Origin: Ulvibacterium sp039819225
GTDB lineage: Bacteria; Bacteroidota; Bacteroidia; Flavobacteriales; Flavobacteriaceae
DNA: 37,587 nucleotides
Assembly (NCBI GenBank): GCA_039819225.1
Contig: JBCBSN010000014.1
Coordinates: 1-37,587 of the forward strand
Direction: 5' to 3'
The first letter of the stretch is position 1, and each line of letters opens with the position of its first letter. Shown one piece after another: positions 8,490 to 16,323 of this stretch. The position numbers were made by a program, and so were the translations under genes. Under the pieces are notes generated by a model. That model had not been told where the DNA came from. It saw only the letters and a list, made by a program, of their open reading frames with translations, and did not search any database.

Positions 8490-8493
8490 TTTT
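8453..8493 (+). terminator. Possible terminator of the uronate operon
   Basis: AAATCCCAA at 8453-8461 pairs with TTGGGATTT at 8484-8492, with a 22-nt loop and four T at 8490-8493 in and just after the 3' arm. It lies 58 bp after the uxaC stop. The long loop makes it a weak terminator candidate. Confidence 0.4.
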
Positions 8494-8750
8494 CGCAAAA
8501 CCCGGAAGAAGTCCGTGAGAATTGCATATTTGAAGTTTTTATGACGGATTGGCCACTATTGGGTTAGTAAGCTTTTGGGTAGAAATTGGCCAGTACGGAG
8601 AAAAAAAATCCTTGATCGTTTCAAAATCTAAGAGTATCTAGAATTTGATACGTTTTGGGTTATTATCGATGTAATTTTGAAGTAATTTTCTCTTTAAACC
8701 CCTTCTTTTACCAGGGTTTTCAGTTTTACCAAACTCCCTAACCTCCGACC

Positions 8751-8820
8751 TTGAACCTCAAACCTTGAACTTTGAACTTTGAACGTTGAACCTTGAACTT
8801 TGAACCTTCAAACCTTGAAC
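8751..8820. repeat. Heptanucleotide tandem tract, unit TTGAACN
   Basis: TTGAAC starts at 8751, 8765, 8772, 8779, 8786, 8793, 8800 and 8815. From 8765 to 8800 the spacing is exactly 7 bp, and the gaps at either end hold a decayed unit. The tract lies 20 bp beyond the stop codon of the minus-strand SDR gene. The same unit recurs at 23099-23118. Confidence 0.8.
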
Positions 8821-8839
8821 TTTTTACTGCAAACTACTA

Positions 8840-9649
8840 CTAAACCCCGCTAAACGCGCTAAAACCGCCATCTATGGGTAAGACCGCTCCCGTAATAAAA
8901 CGGGCGGCATCGCTACATAAAAAGTGAATGGCCCCGTTGAGTTCCTCGGCTTCCCCAAAACGTCCCATAGGGGTGTTCCGGATGATGGCATGGCCACGAT
9001 CGGTATAGGAACCATCCGGATGGGTTAGTAAAGCCCTGTTTTGGTTACCTATGAAGAAACCGGGCGAAATGGCATTAACGCGTATACCGTCCCCAAACTT
9101 GGATGCCATTTCCACGGCCAACCATCTCGTAAAATTTTCCATGGCGGCCTTGGAAGCGGAATACCCTGCTACACGTGTTATTGCCCTATCCACGGCCATT
9201 GAGGAATAATTGATAATGGCACCCTCTTTTTGCTGTGCCATGATTTTTCCAAAAACCAGTGAAGGCAGTACCGTGCCATTGAGGTTTAAGTCCGTTACCT
9301 TTTTGAAATACTCCATGGACATATCAAAAACAGTTTCTTCCGGTTCAATCGTTGCCCCGGGAAGATTTCCTCCGGCACTGTTCAATAAAATATCTATTCG
9401 TCCAAAATCCTGTACTATGCGCTTCCTAACTTCTCGTAGGGACGCTTCGGAAAGGATATCCGCACTGTAACTCCGCACATCGACTTCAGCAACCCGCATT
9501 TCGGTTATCATACTTTCTATGGAATCGGTATTCCGGGTCAGTAAGGCAAGTTTTACGCCGGAACTGGAAAGGCTATTGGCAATACTCCTTGCCAATGCTC
9601 CGCTGGCCCCGGTAATAATGGCCACCTTATCTGAGATATCAAACTTCAT
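8840..9649 (-). CDS. SDR-family oxidoreductase, probable D-mannonate oxidoreductase (fructuronate reductase)
   Basis: 269 residues with a complete classical SDR core. The cofactor motif TGASGALA is at about 13-20, NSAGG at 90-94, the catalytic Ser at about 149 in INYSSM, Tyr163 and Lys167 in YSASKAA, and the C-terminal PIDGGFSAFSGV. Bacteroidota often use an SDR of this type in place of the unrelated long-chain UxuB to reduce fructuronate to mannonate. Placement opposite kdgK-eda-uxaC supports this role, but substrate cannot be read from sequence and another sugar-acid dehydrogenase is possible. It is transcribed toward uxaC and shares a 116-bp divergent upstream gap with the FAH-family gene. 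Confidence 0.75.
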   Translation of the reverse strand: MKFDISDKVAIITGASGALARSIANSLSSSGVKLALLTRNTDSIESMITEMRVAEVDVRSYSADILSEASLREVRKRIVQDFGRIDILLNSAGGNLPGATIEPEETVFDMSMEYFKKVTDLNLNGTVLPSLVFGKIMAQQKEGAIINYSSMAVDRAITRVAGYSASKAAMENFTRWLAVEMASKFGDGIRVNAISPGFFIGNQNRALLTHPDGSYTDRGHAIIRNTPMGRFGEAEELNGAIHFLCSDAARFITGAVLPIDGGFSAFSGV

Positions 9650-9765
9650 GGAGTCTTAAATTTGGAGCCCAAGTTAAGATAATATCGCCTAAAAAGAAAT
9701 TAGTGCCCTCTTTCTTAATAACCGCAAAAATGCTACATTTAAAAAGCACTTTATAAATCTGGAAC

Positions 9766-10599
9766 ATGCAGGTCTTTAGAATACCACAGGGAGTTCTTAT
9801 CATTAAGGATAATATCCAATATTTGAAAAAGATCCAGGACTGGGATGGCTTTATCAACAAGAAGAATCTTTACGATGCCTTACTTAAGGATTTATCGACT
9901 TTTTCCGTAACCGACAACAATGATTTTGCCAATGGGATTCTTAAACCTATTCAAAATCAGGAGATTTGGGCTTCCGGAGTCACTTATATGCGCAGTAAGG
10001 AGGCACGTATGGAGGAATCCAAAAAGGCTGGGGGAGGTTCCTTTTATGATAAGGTATACGATGCGGAAAGGCCCGAACTCTTTTTTAAGGCCACAGCTCA
10101 AAGGACGGTTGGCCATGGGGGTACCGTTCGTGTAAGAAAAGACTCGCACTGGGATGTTCCGGAACCGGAACTTGCACTTTTTGTTTCCTCTGAAGGCACC
10201 ATAGAAGGATATACCATTGGAAACGACATGAGCTCCCGCAGTATAGAAGGAGAGAATCCCCTGTATCTACCGCAAGCCAAGACCTATGAGGGGTGCGCTA
10301 GCTTGGGTCCATGTCTTTATGTTCCCCAAGACCCTATCGCACCCGAAACGAGAATTAAGATGGAAATTTATCGGCAGGGCGATATGGTTTTTTCAAAGGA
10401 TGTTGGGATTGATCAAATAAAACGGAAGCATACGGAATTAGTACATTTTTTGTTTCTTGAATGTGACTTTCCGAAAGGGTGCTTTTTGATGACGGGAACG
10501 GGAATTATTCCCCCGGACGATTTTACATTACAAATTGGGGACGAGATTCGCATACATATAGATGCCATAGGCACCTTGGTAAATTTTGTGGGTCATTGA
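9766..10599 (+). CDS. Fumarylacetoacetate hydrolase-family protein, resembling 2-keto-3-deoxy-pentonate dehydratases
   Basis: 277 residues. The FAH fold is shown by PEPELALFVSSEGTIEGYTI, with metal-ligand Glu residues near 133 and 135, and GNDMSSRSIEGENPLYLPQA with Asp near 154. The SSRSIEGENPLYLPQAK segment is typical of the branch including 2-keto-3-deoxy-D-arabinonate dehydratase rather than of true fumarylacetoacetases. It probably acts on a 2-keto-3-deoxy sugar acid or related beta-diketo acid in the cytosol. The sulfatase gene follows 46 bp later in the same direction. Exact substrate is unknown. Confidence 0.75.
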   Translation: MQVFRIPQGVLIIKDNIQYLKKIQDWDGFINKKNLYDALLKDLSTFSVTDNNDFANGILKPIQNQEIWASGVTYMRSKEARMEESKKAGGGSFYDKVYDAERPELFFKATAQRTVGHGGTVRVRKDSHWDVPEPELALFVSSEGTIEGYTIGNDMSSRSIEGENPLYLPQAKTYEGCASLGPCLYVPQDPIAPETRIKMEIYRQGDMVFSKDVGIDQIKRKHTELVHFLFLECDFPKGCFLMTGTGIIPPDDFTLQIGDEIRIHIDAIGTLVNFVGH

Positions 10600-10645
10600 G
10601 GCAAGAAAAGGTCAATTATTCTATGAACGGGCTCTTAAAGATCTT

Positions 10646-12055
10646 ATGAAAAAAAGTATAGGTATACTATTGGTTATCAGCATTTTTGGTTGTTCTGAAA
10701 AAGCAAAAAAAGGAAAAGTGGCCCATACAAGGGATAACCGGCCCAACGTGGTCTATATTCTTGCCGATGATTTGGGGTATGGCGATTTGGGATCTTTTGG
10801 ACAGGAAGAAATAAAGACACCTCGCTTGGATAAAATGGCCGAGGATGGCATGGTATTTACGGATCATTATGCCGGTAATACGGTTTGCGCCCCTTCACGG
10901 GCTTCTCTCATGACAGGACTTCACCAGGGCCATGCCCCGATCCGCGGAAATAGGAACAATGTTTTAATGGAGGGTACCTTCACTATGGCCAGGCTCTTTA
11001 AGCATGCCGGTTATAATACAGCACTTATCGGTAAATGGGGCCTTGGGGATCTTGGTTCCACGGGCACACCGGATCAACAGGGTTTTGATTATTATTATGG
11101 TTATCTCAGCCAACTATTGGCGCACAACTACTATCCTGACTATTTGATTAAAAATGGGGATAGCATTAAACTGACCAATGAAGTGGTAAAACAGACTAAA
11201 GGCTACGCCAAGGGAAAGGGCCAGGCCGCAACGGTAAAAAATGAATATTCCCATAGTTTGCTTGTAGAGGATGCCCTCTCCTGGATTAAGAACAACAAAG
11301 GCAATCCTTTTTTCCTGTACCTCCCCCTTACCATTCCCCATGCCAATAATGAAGGTACCCTTACTGCTCCGCATGGAATGGAAGTCCCGGATCTGGGTAG
11401 ATATTCCAAAAGGGACTGGCCTGAAGCAGAAAAGGCGAAAGCGGCCATGATCAGTCTTTTGGACAAGGATGTAGGCCGCATTTTAGATTTGTTACAGACT
11501 TTGGGACTGGACAAAAATACCTTGGTTGTTTTTACAAGTGACAATGGCCCTCACAAGGAAGGAGGGATAGATCCGGATTTTTTTGATAGCAATGGCCCTC
11601 TTAAGGGTACAAAAAGAGATCTCTATGAAGGTGGGATACGCGTTCCTTTTATAGCACAATGGAAAGGTAAGATCGATCCAGGTAAGAAATCCGAGCTCCC
11701 TACCGCTTTTTGGGATATGGTACCCACTTTTGCGGAAATATTGGATACAGATTTGAAGGTTGATACGGATGGCATATCCTTTCTTCCCACTTTATTGGGT
11801 AGTTCCGATACACAAAAAAGAGAGGGTTATTTGTATTGGGAGTTTGGGGAAGGCAACCATGATGCCCAAGCCGTTAGGGAAGGAAAATGGAAATTAATCT
11901 ATAGGTACCGCATAAATTCTTGGGAACTGTACGATCTTTCCATGGATTTGGGAGAGAGCGAAAATGTTATTGAGGATAACCCGGAAATAGCAAAACGTCT
12001 TAAGGCATATATGGCGAAAGCCCATGTACCCCATGAGGATTATCCTTTGGAGTAA
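10646..12055 (+). CDS. S1-family sulfatase, lipoprotein
   Basis: The open frame starts at 10586, but ATG 10646 gives a lipoprotein signal (LLVISIFGC, Cys16) and a 469-residue protein. The type I sulfatase signature CAPSRASLMTG at 81-91 has Cys81, the residue converted to formylglycine. Metal and substrate residues are visible: DDLGYGD (41-47), GKWGLG (K130), H232 in IPHANN, SDNGPH (299-303) and the Lys in KGTKRDLYEGGIRVP. It removes sulfate esters from a polysaccharide or glycan at the cell surface or periplasm. Position beside uronate genes suggests a sulfated, uronate-containing glycan, but its subfamily was not determined. The maturase is not in the window. Confidence 0.9.
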   Translation: MKKSIGILLVISIFGCSEKAKKGKVAHTRDNRPNVVYILADDLGYGDLGSFGQEEIKTPRLDKMAEDGMVFTDHYAGNTVCAPSRASLMTGLHQGHAPIRGNRNNVLMEGTFTMARLFKHAGYNTALIGKWGLGDLGSTGTPDQQGFDYYYGYLSQLLAHNYYPDYLIKNGDSIKLTNEVVKQTKGYAKGKGQAATVKNEYSHSLLVEDALSWIKNNKGNPFFLYLPLTIPHANNEGTLTAPHGMEVPDLGRYSKRDWPEAEKAKAAMISLLDKDVGRILDLLQTLGLDKNTLVVFTSDNGPHKEGGIDPDFFDSNGPLKGTKRDLYEGGIRVPFIAQWKGKIDPGKKSELPTAFWDMVPTFAEILDTDLKVDTDGISFLPTLLGSSDTQKREGYLYWEFGEGNHDAQAVREGKWKLIYRYRINSWELYDLSMDLGESENVIEDNPEIAKRLKAYMAKAHVPHEDYPLE

Positions 12056-12103
12056 CAGGTATAACCTAATGAGAACGAAAATAGGCCTTTATGAGGGTTA
12101 TGC

Positions 12104-13279
12104 TTACTGCGTTTTCGGAAATACATCGGTCCATGATATGGTCTTGTTTTCAGCTGCGGAGCGTTTGGCTACCTCCAAAATTTGCATTACTAGGATATTG
12201 TTTTCCAAAGAGGATACATCATAGGCATCCAATTCATATCCCTTTTTCAACACCTCATGTAAAAGGGCAAAGGGGTCATGGATACCTTTTGACAGGGCAG
12301 GAGCTTTAAGTGCGGTAGATTCCTGTTTTCTTCCCGTCATCAATTGCATATCACTCCCATTTTCACAGATGACGTAACCGGTAGTTCCATAGACTTCCAT
12401 ATCCTTCACATGATGGGGCCAGTTCCATGAGGCCTGTATAATGACCTGGTTTTCGGGATACTCAAGGACGATTAGGGCATCATCATCTACTTTGGGATAT
12501 AGGGTCGGTTTTAATTGGCGGGTGGTACAGGTGACCGATTTTGGAGCCTGCCCCTGCATAAACCAAGTGGTGAGGTTGGCACCGTAACAGCCAAAGTCCG
12601 TAAGCGCTCCACCCCCGTTTAAAACGGGGTCGGTGAGCCAATCCAAAAATTCTGGGTTACAGCCAATTTCAATAGGGCCAAAATGTCCGGTATGGAATAC
12701 CATACGGCGAATATCACCAATTTTGTGTTCGTCCACCACGAGTTCATGGGCCTTATGGTTGCTGCCATACCAGGAGGTCTCATAATTGGTGAGCAAACGG
12801 ATATTGTGTTTTTGGGCCAGGGCCTTCATTTCCCGGGCATGCTCCCAGCTTACGGCCAAAGGTTTTTCCACCATAACATGTATGCCCCTGGGTGCGCAAT
12901 ACTTTACCGTCTCCAAATGTTCATAGATGGAGTTAAAAGCCGTAACGGCCTCCGGTTGAGTGGCCTTTACCATTTCATCCAAGGAATCATAGACCAAGTC
13001 CATGGAAAAACCATATTGCTTGGCATACCGTTGGGCCAGTTGCCTATTGGGTTCTGCAATACCAACAATTTTGATATCGTTCAAATCCTCCCTGCCAAGT
13101 ATCCAATGGACATGCGTATGCGTTAGTCCTACCACGCCGACCTTAAGCGGCCCCGTTTCTTTTTCTATTTGACTTTGTCCGTTATTTTGGGTATAGCCCA
13201 TCTGCACACCTGAAAAAAGGAGCATCAAGCAAAATAAGGTATAAAACTTGGGGATAACCCGGGGCCTAAGGATTTTCAT
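12104..13279 (-). CDS. Gfo/Idh/MocA-family oxidoreductase with signal peptide
   Basis: 391 residues. An N-terminal hydrophobic segment (FYTLFCLMLLFSGVQMGYTQ) predicts export. The Rossmann domain starts KVGVVGLTHTHVHWIL, an atypical variant of the G-x-G-x-x-G motif, and the cofactor/catalytic motif VMVEKPLAV contains the family EKP. The C-terminal domain has NGGGALTDFGCYG. In Bacteroidota exported members act on glycan-derived sugars, and some are glycosidases that use bound NAD. The gene overlaps the upstream SGNH hydrolase by 4 bp (ATGA), so they are coupled. It converges with the sulfatase gene, with a 48-bp gap and no clear terminator. Confidence 0.85.
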   Translation of the reverse strand: MKILRPRVIPKFYTLFCLMLLFSGVQMGYTQNNGQSQIEKETGPLKVGVVGLTHTHVHWILGREDLNDIKIVGIAEPNRQLAQRYAKQYGFSMDLVYDSLDEMVKATQPEAVTAFNSIYEHLETVKYCAPRGIHVMVEKPLAVSWEHAREMKALAQKHNIRLLTNYETSWYGSNHKAHELVVDEHKIGDIRRMVFHTGHFGPIEIGCNPEFLDWLTDPVLNGGGALTDFGCYGANLTTWFMQGQAPKSVTCTTRQLKPTLYPKVDDDALIVLEYPENQVIIQASWNWPHHVKDMEVYGTTGYVICENGSDMQLMTGRKQESTALKAPALSKGIHDPFALLHEVLKKGYELDAYDVSSLENNILVMQILEVAKRSAAENKTISWTDVFPKTQ

Positions 13280-13959
13280 TTGTTCTGTTTTAAAGCGGTT
13301 TGGATCGCGTTTTCGACCAGAGGTTCCATAATGACGTATCCCTCTTTGGTGGGATGCACCCCGTCCTCGGCATATTCCTTGGGAAGTCCGTTACGGTCAT
13401 CCACCATGGCCGAAAAATAATCCAGATATATGATATTGTTCAATTCGGCATAGGTTTGTATCATCTGATTAAGTGCAGGAATCTTTTTTGCAGGTTCCAT
13501 ACCCGGCTTCCAAGGATAGTCATGGGCAGGTAGGGTGGAGCAAAGCACCGTTTTAATACCATTGGCCTCTGCCAACTGGATCATGGAAATAATATTGTCC
13601 AAAATCATATTCAAGGTGGCGGGCCCCGTATTTCCGGCAATATCATTTGTCCCCGCCAGAATAACCACTACTTTGGGTTGAAGGCCGATAACATCTTGCC
13701 GAAAACGCAACAACATTTGTGGCGTGGTCTGTCCACTAATGCCCCGATTTACATAAGGTTTGTTCTTAAAAAAATCAGGTCTCGACTTAAGCCATCCAAT
13801 GGTGATGGAATTCCCCATAAAAACAACACGATTCTCATTTTCTGAAGGTGCGTCCAGTTCTTGGTTTTCTTGCTTAAAGTGGTTCAAACCGGCCCAGTCC
13901 TGGGCATTTGTAGATGCTATGGACCCAAATAGAATAAGCATTGTTATAAATGTTTTCAT
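13276..13959 (-). CDS. SGNH/GDSL-family hydrolase, secreted
   Basis: 227 residues with a signal peptide ending STNAQ. All four SGNH blocks are present: Ser51 in FMGNSIT, Gly in NRGISGQ (72-78), Asn105 in AGTNDI, and Asp199/His202 in EDGVHPT. The sequence resembles the group annotated as GDSL-like acylhydrolase or platelet-activating-factor acetylhydrolase-like, which includes carbohydrate esterases. With the coupled exported oxidoreductase and nearby sulfatase, removal of acetyl or other ester groups from a glycan is a reasonable inference. Its start is 12 bp from the stop of the membrane protein gene upstream, so the three minus-strand genes probably form one operon. Confidence 0.9.
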   Translation of the reverse strand: MKTFITMLILFGSIASTNAQDWAGLNHFKQENQELDAPSENENRVVFMGNSITIGWLKSRPDFFKNKPYVNRGISGQTTPQMLLRFRQDVIGLQPKVVVILAGTNDIAGNTGPATLNMILDNIISMIQLAEANGIKTVLCSTLPAHDYPWKPGMEPAKKIPALNQMIQTYAELNNIIYLDYFSAMVDDRNGLPKEYAEDGVHPTKEGYVIMEPLVENAIQTALKQNK

Positions 13960-13971
13960 GATATATTGATT

Positions 13972-14412
13972 TTAGATTTCATCCAAATTCCTCCGCTCGC
14001 CCCCGTCCAAAGGTATGACCTTTGTAAACTTTTCCTTAGAGGGTCTCAAGCTCATAATATACAACGTAAGTGTAACGGAAATGACTAGAAAAAGGGCATT
14101 GGCCGTTAGGTAGTAGGCAAGTATGCCCAGAAAAGCAGGGGCTTCCAACAACCCATATTGAATGATAGAAGCAGTTTGATATTTGGAAAACTTTGTTTTT
14201 AGCGCATCGTCCTTGGAAATGCTTTCCACCTGTTTTCTGAAAAAGAATTTACTGCCAAAATACCCTAAAATAGCGGCAATGGGCACTCCATAGGTCAATG
14301 GGTCGGATGCGTCCATTTGCGTGGAAAAGGCTTGGACCAAACTGTAAAATAGTACTATCGCGAAGATTAGTCCAAGACAAAGGGCAGCATGTATAATAAC
14401 TAAAGTTTTCAT
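13972..14412 (-). CDS. Small integral membrane protein, unknown function
   Basis: 146 residues with about four membrane spans: residues 5-28, 42-58 (YGVPIAAILGYFGSKFFF), then two in 83-118. A charged loop (KQVESISKDDALKTKFSKYQ) separates the halves, and the tail is charged (GGERRNLDEI). No family was recognised with confidence. It is the first gene of the minus-strand trio with the SGNH hydrolase and the exported oxidoreductase, but such short membrane proteins are often unrelated to operon function. Confidence 0.75.
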   Translation of the reverse strand: MKTLVIIHAALCLGLIFAIVLFYSLVQAFSTQMDASDPLTYGVPIAAILGYFGSKFFFRKQVESISKDDALKTKFSKYQTASIIQYGLLEAPAFLGILAYYLTANALFLVISVTLTLYIMSLRPSKEKFTKVIPLDGGERRNLDEI

Positions 14413-14666
14413 AGCATCTTAATTGAAAAGTGCGTTTAAGGAGATATTAGAATCCATTGTTTGAGGTGAAATTTGGATTGGTACGCTATGGTAGCCCTAA
14501 ATATAATGAACTGCGACTTAGGCCAAAATTTTAATAGACCCTAAAGTTTCTTTTTTCCTTGAGGCCATACAAACAAATCCATTACTTGGCCAATACCAAT
14601 ACAAAATAATTGTATTTTAGAGAAATCAACCTTCATATAAAGGTAGGGGTGGAAAGTGTCAAAATT

Positions 14667-15791
14667 ATGGATAGAAGAACTTTTAATAAAAAACTGACCA
14701 CAGGGTTGGCGGGAACCGCCCTGTTAAGTGGAATGCCCCTGGCCTGCGGGATGGGAGTAGGGCAAGACAAAAAGAAATTAGGTATAGCTCTTGTTGGCCT
14801 AGGCAGTTATAGTACCCATCAACTGGCCCCGGCACTGCAGGAAACGGAACATTGCTATCTGGCGGGTATCGTAACCGGAACCCCAAAGAAAGAAAAGGTT
14901 TGGATGAACAAATACAATATTCCTAAGGGCAATGTCTATAACTACGATACTTTTGATTCCATCGCAAAGAATGGGGAAATTGATATAGTTTATGTGGTTT
15001 TGCCCAATTCCATGCATGCGGATTTTAGCATCCGTGCGGCAAAGGCCGGGAAACATGTGATATGCGAGAAACCCATGGCCATGAACGTGGCGGAATGCGA
15101 CGCCATCATAGATGCTTGTACCAAGGCCGGGGTTAAATTAAGTGTGGGTTACCGAATGCAATCCGAACCCCATACCAATCAGATTAAGGAACATATCCGT
15201 AAAGAAACCTTTGGAAAGGTACATTTTGTTTCTTCCGATGCCGCTTATATCTCTCGGGGGAATCCAAATCAGTGGCGGTTGGATCGATCGCTTTCCGGTG
15301 GAGGGGCACTTATGAATATGGGGGTCTATTCCATTCAGAGCAGCATATATGGTACGGGCCATAATCCCGTTTCCGTATCTGCTCAGGAGTTCAGTACACG
15401 CCCGGACTATTTTAAGGATACGGACGAGACCATTACCGCCCAAATGGAATTTCCGGATGGAGCCGTTGCCCATATGTTTACTTCGCACAATGCTGGGGCC
15501 AATAGACTTTTTGTTTCCTGTAATAAAGGTTTTATGGAATTGCATCCGGCCCACAGCTACGGTCCCATAAAAGGGAGGACTTCCAAGGGAGAAATCAGTT
15601 TTCCTCATGAGAGTCAGCAAAAACTTCAAATGGACGATTTTGCCAAGCATATCCTTTTGGGGACGCCCAACCCCGTCCCCGGAGAAATGGGAAAACGGGA
15701 TATGGTTATTGTAGAAGCTATTTATAAGTCTATAGCCGAAGGGGGAAAACGCATCCCCTTAGATCTTGGGGATATGGGTATTGTGCGATAG
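14667..15791 (+). CDS. Gfo/Idh/MocA-family oxidoreductase with Tat signal
   Basis: 374 residues from ATG 14667; the frame extends to 14610, but the chosen start puts the twin-arginine motif at the N-terminus (MDRRTFNKKLTTGLAGTALL). The Rossmann motif is GIALVGLGSYSTHQ and the active-site motif VICEKPMAM. The C-terminal domain has SLSGGGALMNMGVYSIQ and resembles the glucose-fructose oxidoreductase branch. Tat export fits a protein that folds with NAD(P) tightly bound before secretion. It lies head-to-head with the SGNH trio across a 254-bp gap. The substrate is unknown; a glycan-derived sugar is likely. Confidence 0.88.
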   Translation: MDRRTFNKKLTTGLAGTALLSGMPLACGMGVGQDKKKLGIALVGLGSYSTHQLAPALQETEHCYLAGIVTGTPKKEKVWMNKYNIPKGNVYNYDTFDSIAKNGEIDIVYVVLPNSMHADFSIRAAKAGKHVICEKPMAMNVAECDAIIDACTKAGVKLSVGYRMQSEPHTNQIKEHIRKETFGKVHFVSSDAAYISRGNPNQWRLDRSLSGGGALMNMGVYSIQSSIYGTGHNPVSVSAQEFSTRPDYFKDTDETITAQMEFPDGAVAHMFTSHNAGANRLFVSCNKGFMELHPAHSYGPIKGRTSKGEISFPHESQQKLQMDDFAKHILLGTPNPVPGEMGKRDMVIVEAIYKSIAEGGKRIPLDLGDMGIVR

Positions 15792-16323
15792 GGTTTAAAG
15801 AAATCCTATTTGGTTTTTAGGATAAATTGATACAGGCCCTACACCAAACGTATCAGTACATCATATACTTTCAGAACAGCTTTCCTCTCACCTGAAATAG
15901 TTCGGGCTGGGCTCACTGCATTTAGCGTATAGCCTCTTTTTTTGCTTGAAAGACTATGCTTTTCAATAAACCCAACTTCCGTTAGGCAGGTTCTGGTGGA
16001 ACTGCCATAAATATCCGCAAAGGTTCACATAAACATTGTAAGATGGCGTTCCTCTTTTTGCATTTTGAAGCAATTTAGTTTCAAAACGTGGCTTTTTAAA
16101 CGAACAAGTCCCGTAGGTACAGGGAAATTACATGAAAAATCGTGCCAATTCCACTCAAATAGCATAGCCTTAATTAGAATCGTCCTAAATAGTAACATTG
16201 GGTTAACCACTTTAACACAAGGTTAAACTTATGCTAAAGCAATGACCAATCTCATTTAACACAACTCGTCAACTCGACCTATAAATTTGGAATAAACAAT
16301 AACATTAAAAACTTTTAGAGAAC
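15792..16323. other. 532-bp intergenic region with a possible minus-strand gene remnant
   Basis: No intact gene is visible. A weak hairpin (ATCCTA/TAGGAT) follows the oxidoreductase stop near 15815-15830. On the minus strand, 15839-16024 is open for 61 codons without ATG and reads protein-like, for example CLTEVGFIEKHSLSSKKRGY then TLNAVSPARTISGERKAVLK. It may be a fragment of a lost gene, but no family was recognised. The promoter of the next gene lies at the right end. Confidence 0.4.
16282..16289 (+). promoter_or_regulatory. -7 box of the PhoX-like gene
   Basis: TAAATTTG matches TAnnTTTG exactly, 35 bp upstream of the ATG at 16324. A -33 TTG at the expected distance was not found. Confidence 0.4.

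Larger units (their letters stand above)
8396..8839. other. Convergent intergenic region with heptad-period tracts
   Basis: This 444-bp gap lies between the 3' ends of uxaC and the SDR gene. It holds no plausible gene. It contains a heptad-period tract overlapping a hairpin (8441-8493) and a TTGAACN tandem tract (8751-8820), both listed separately. The middle part (8494-8740) shows nothing recognisable. Confidence 0.6.

Noticed and set aside
8751..8820. The TTGAACN tract considered as a CRISPR array or iteron origin
   Set aside because: The units are 7 bp with no spacers, and no replication or Cas gene is near.
15138..15650. 170-codon minus-strand open frame antisense to the Tat oxidoreductase gene
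   Set aside because: It lies wholly inside a well-supported gene, has no recognisable motifs, and its composition follows the codons of the opposite strand.
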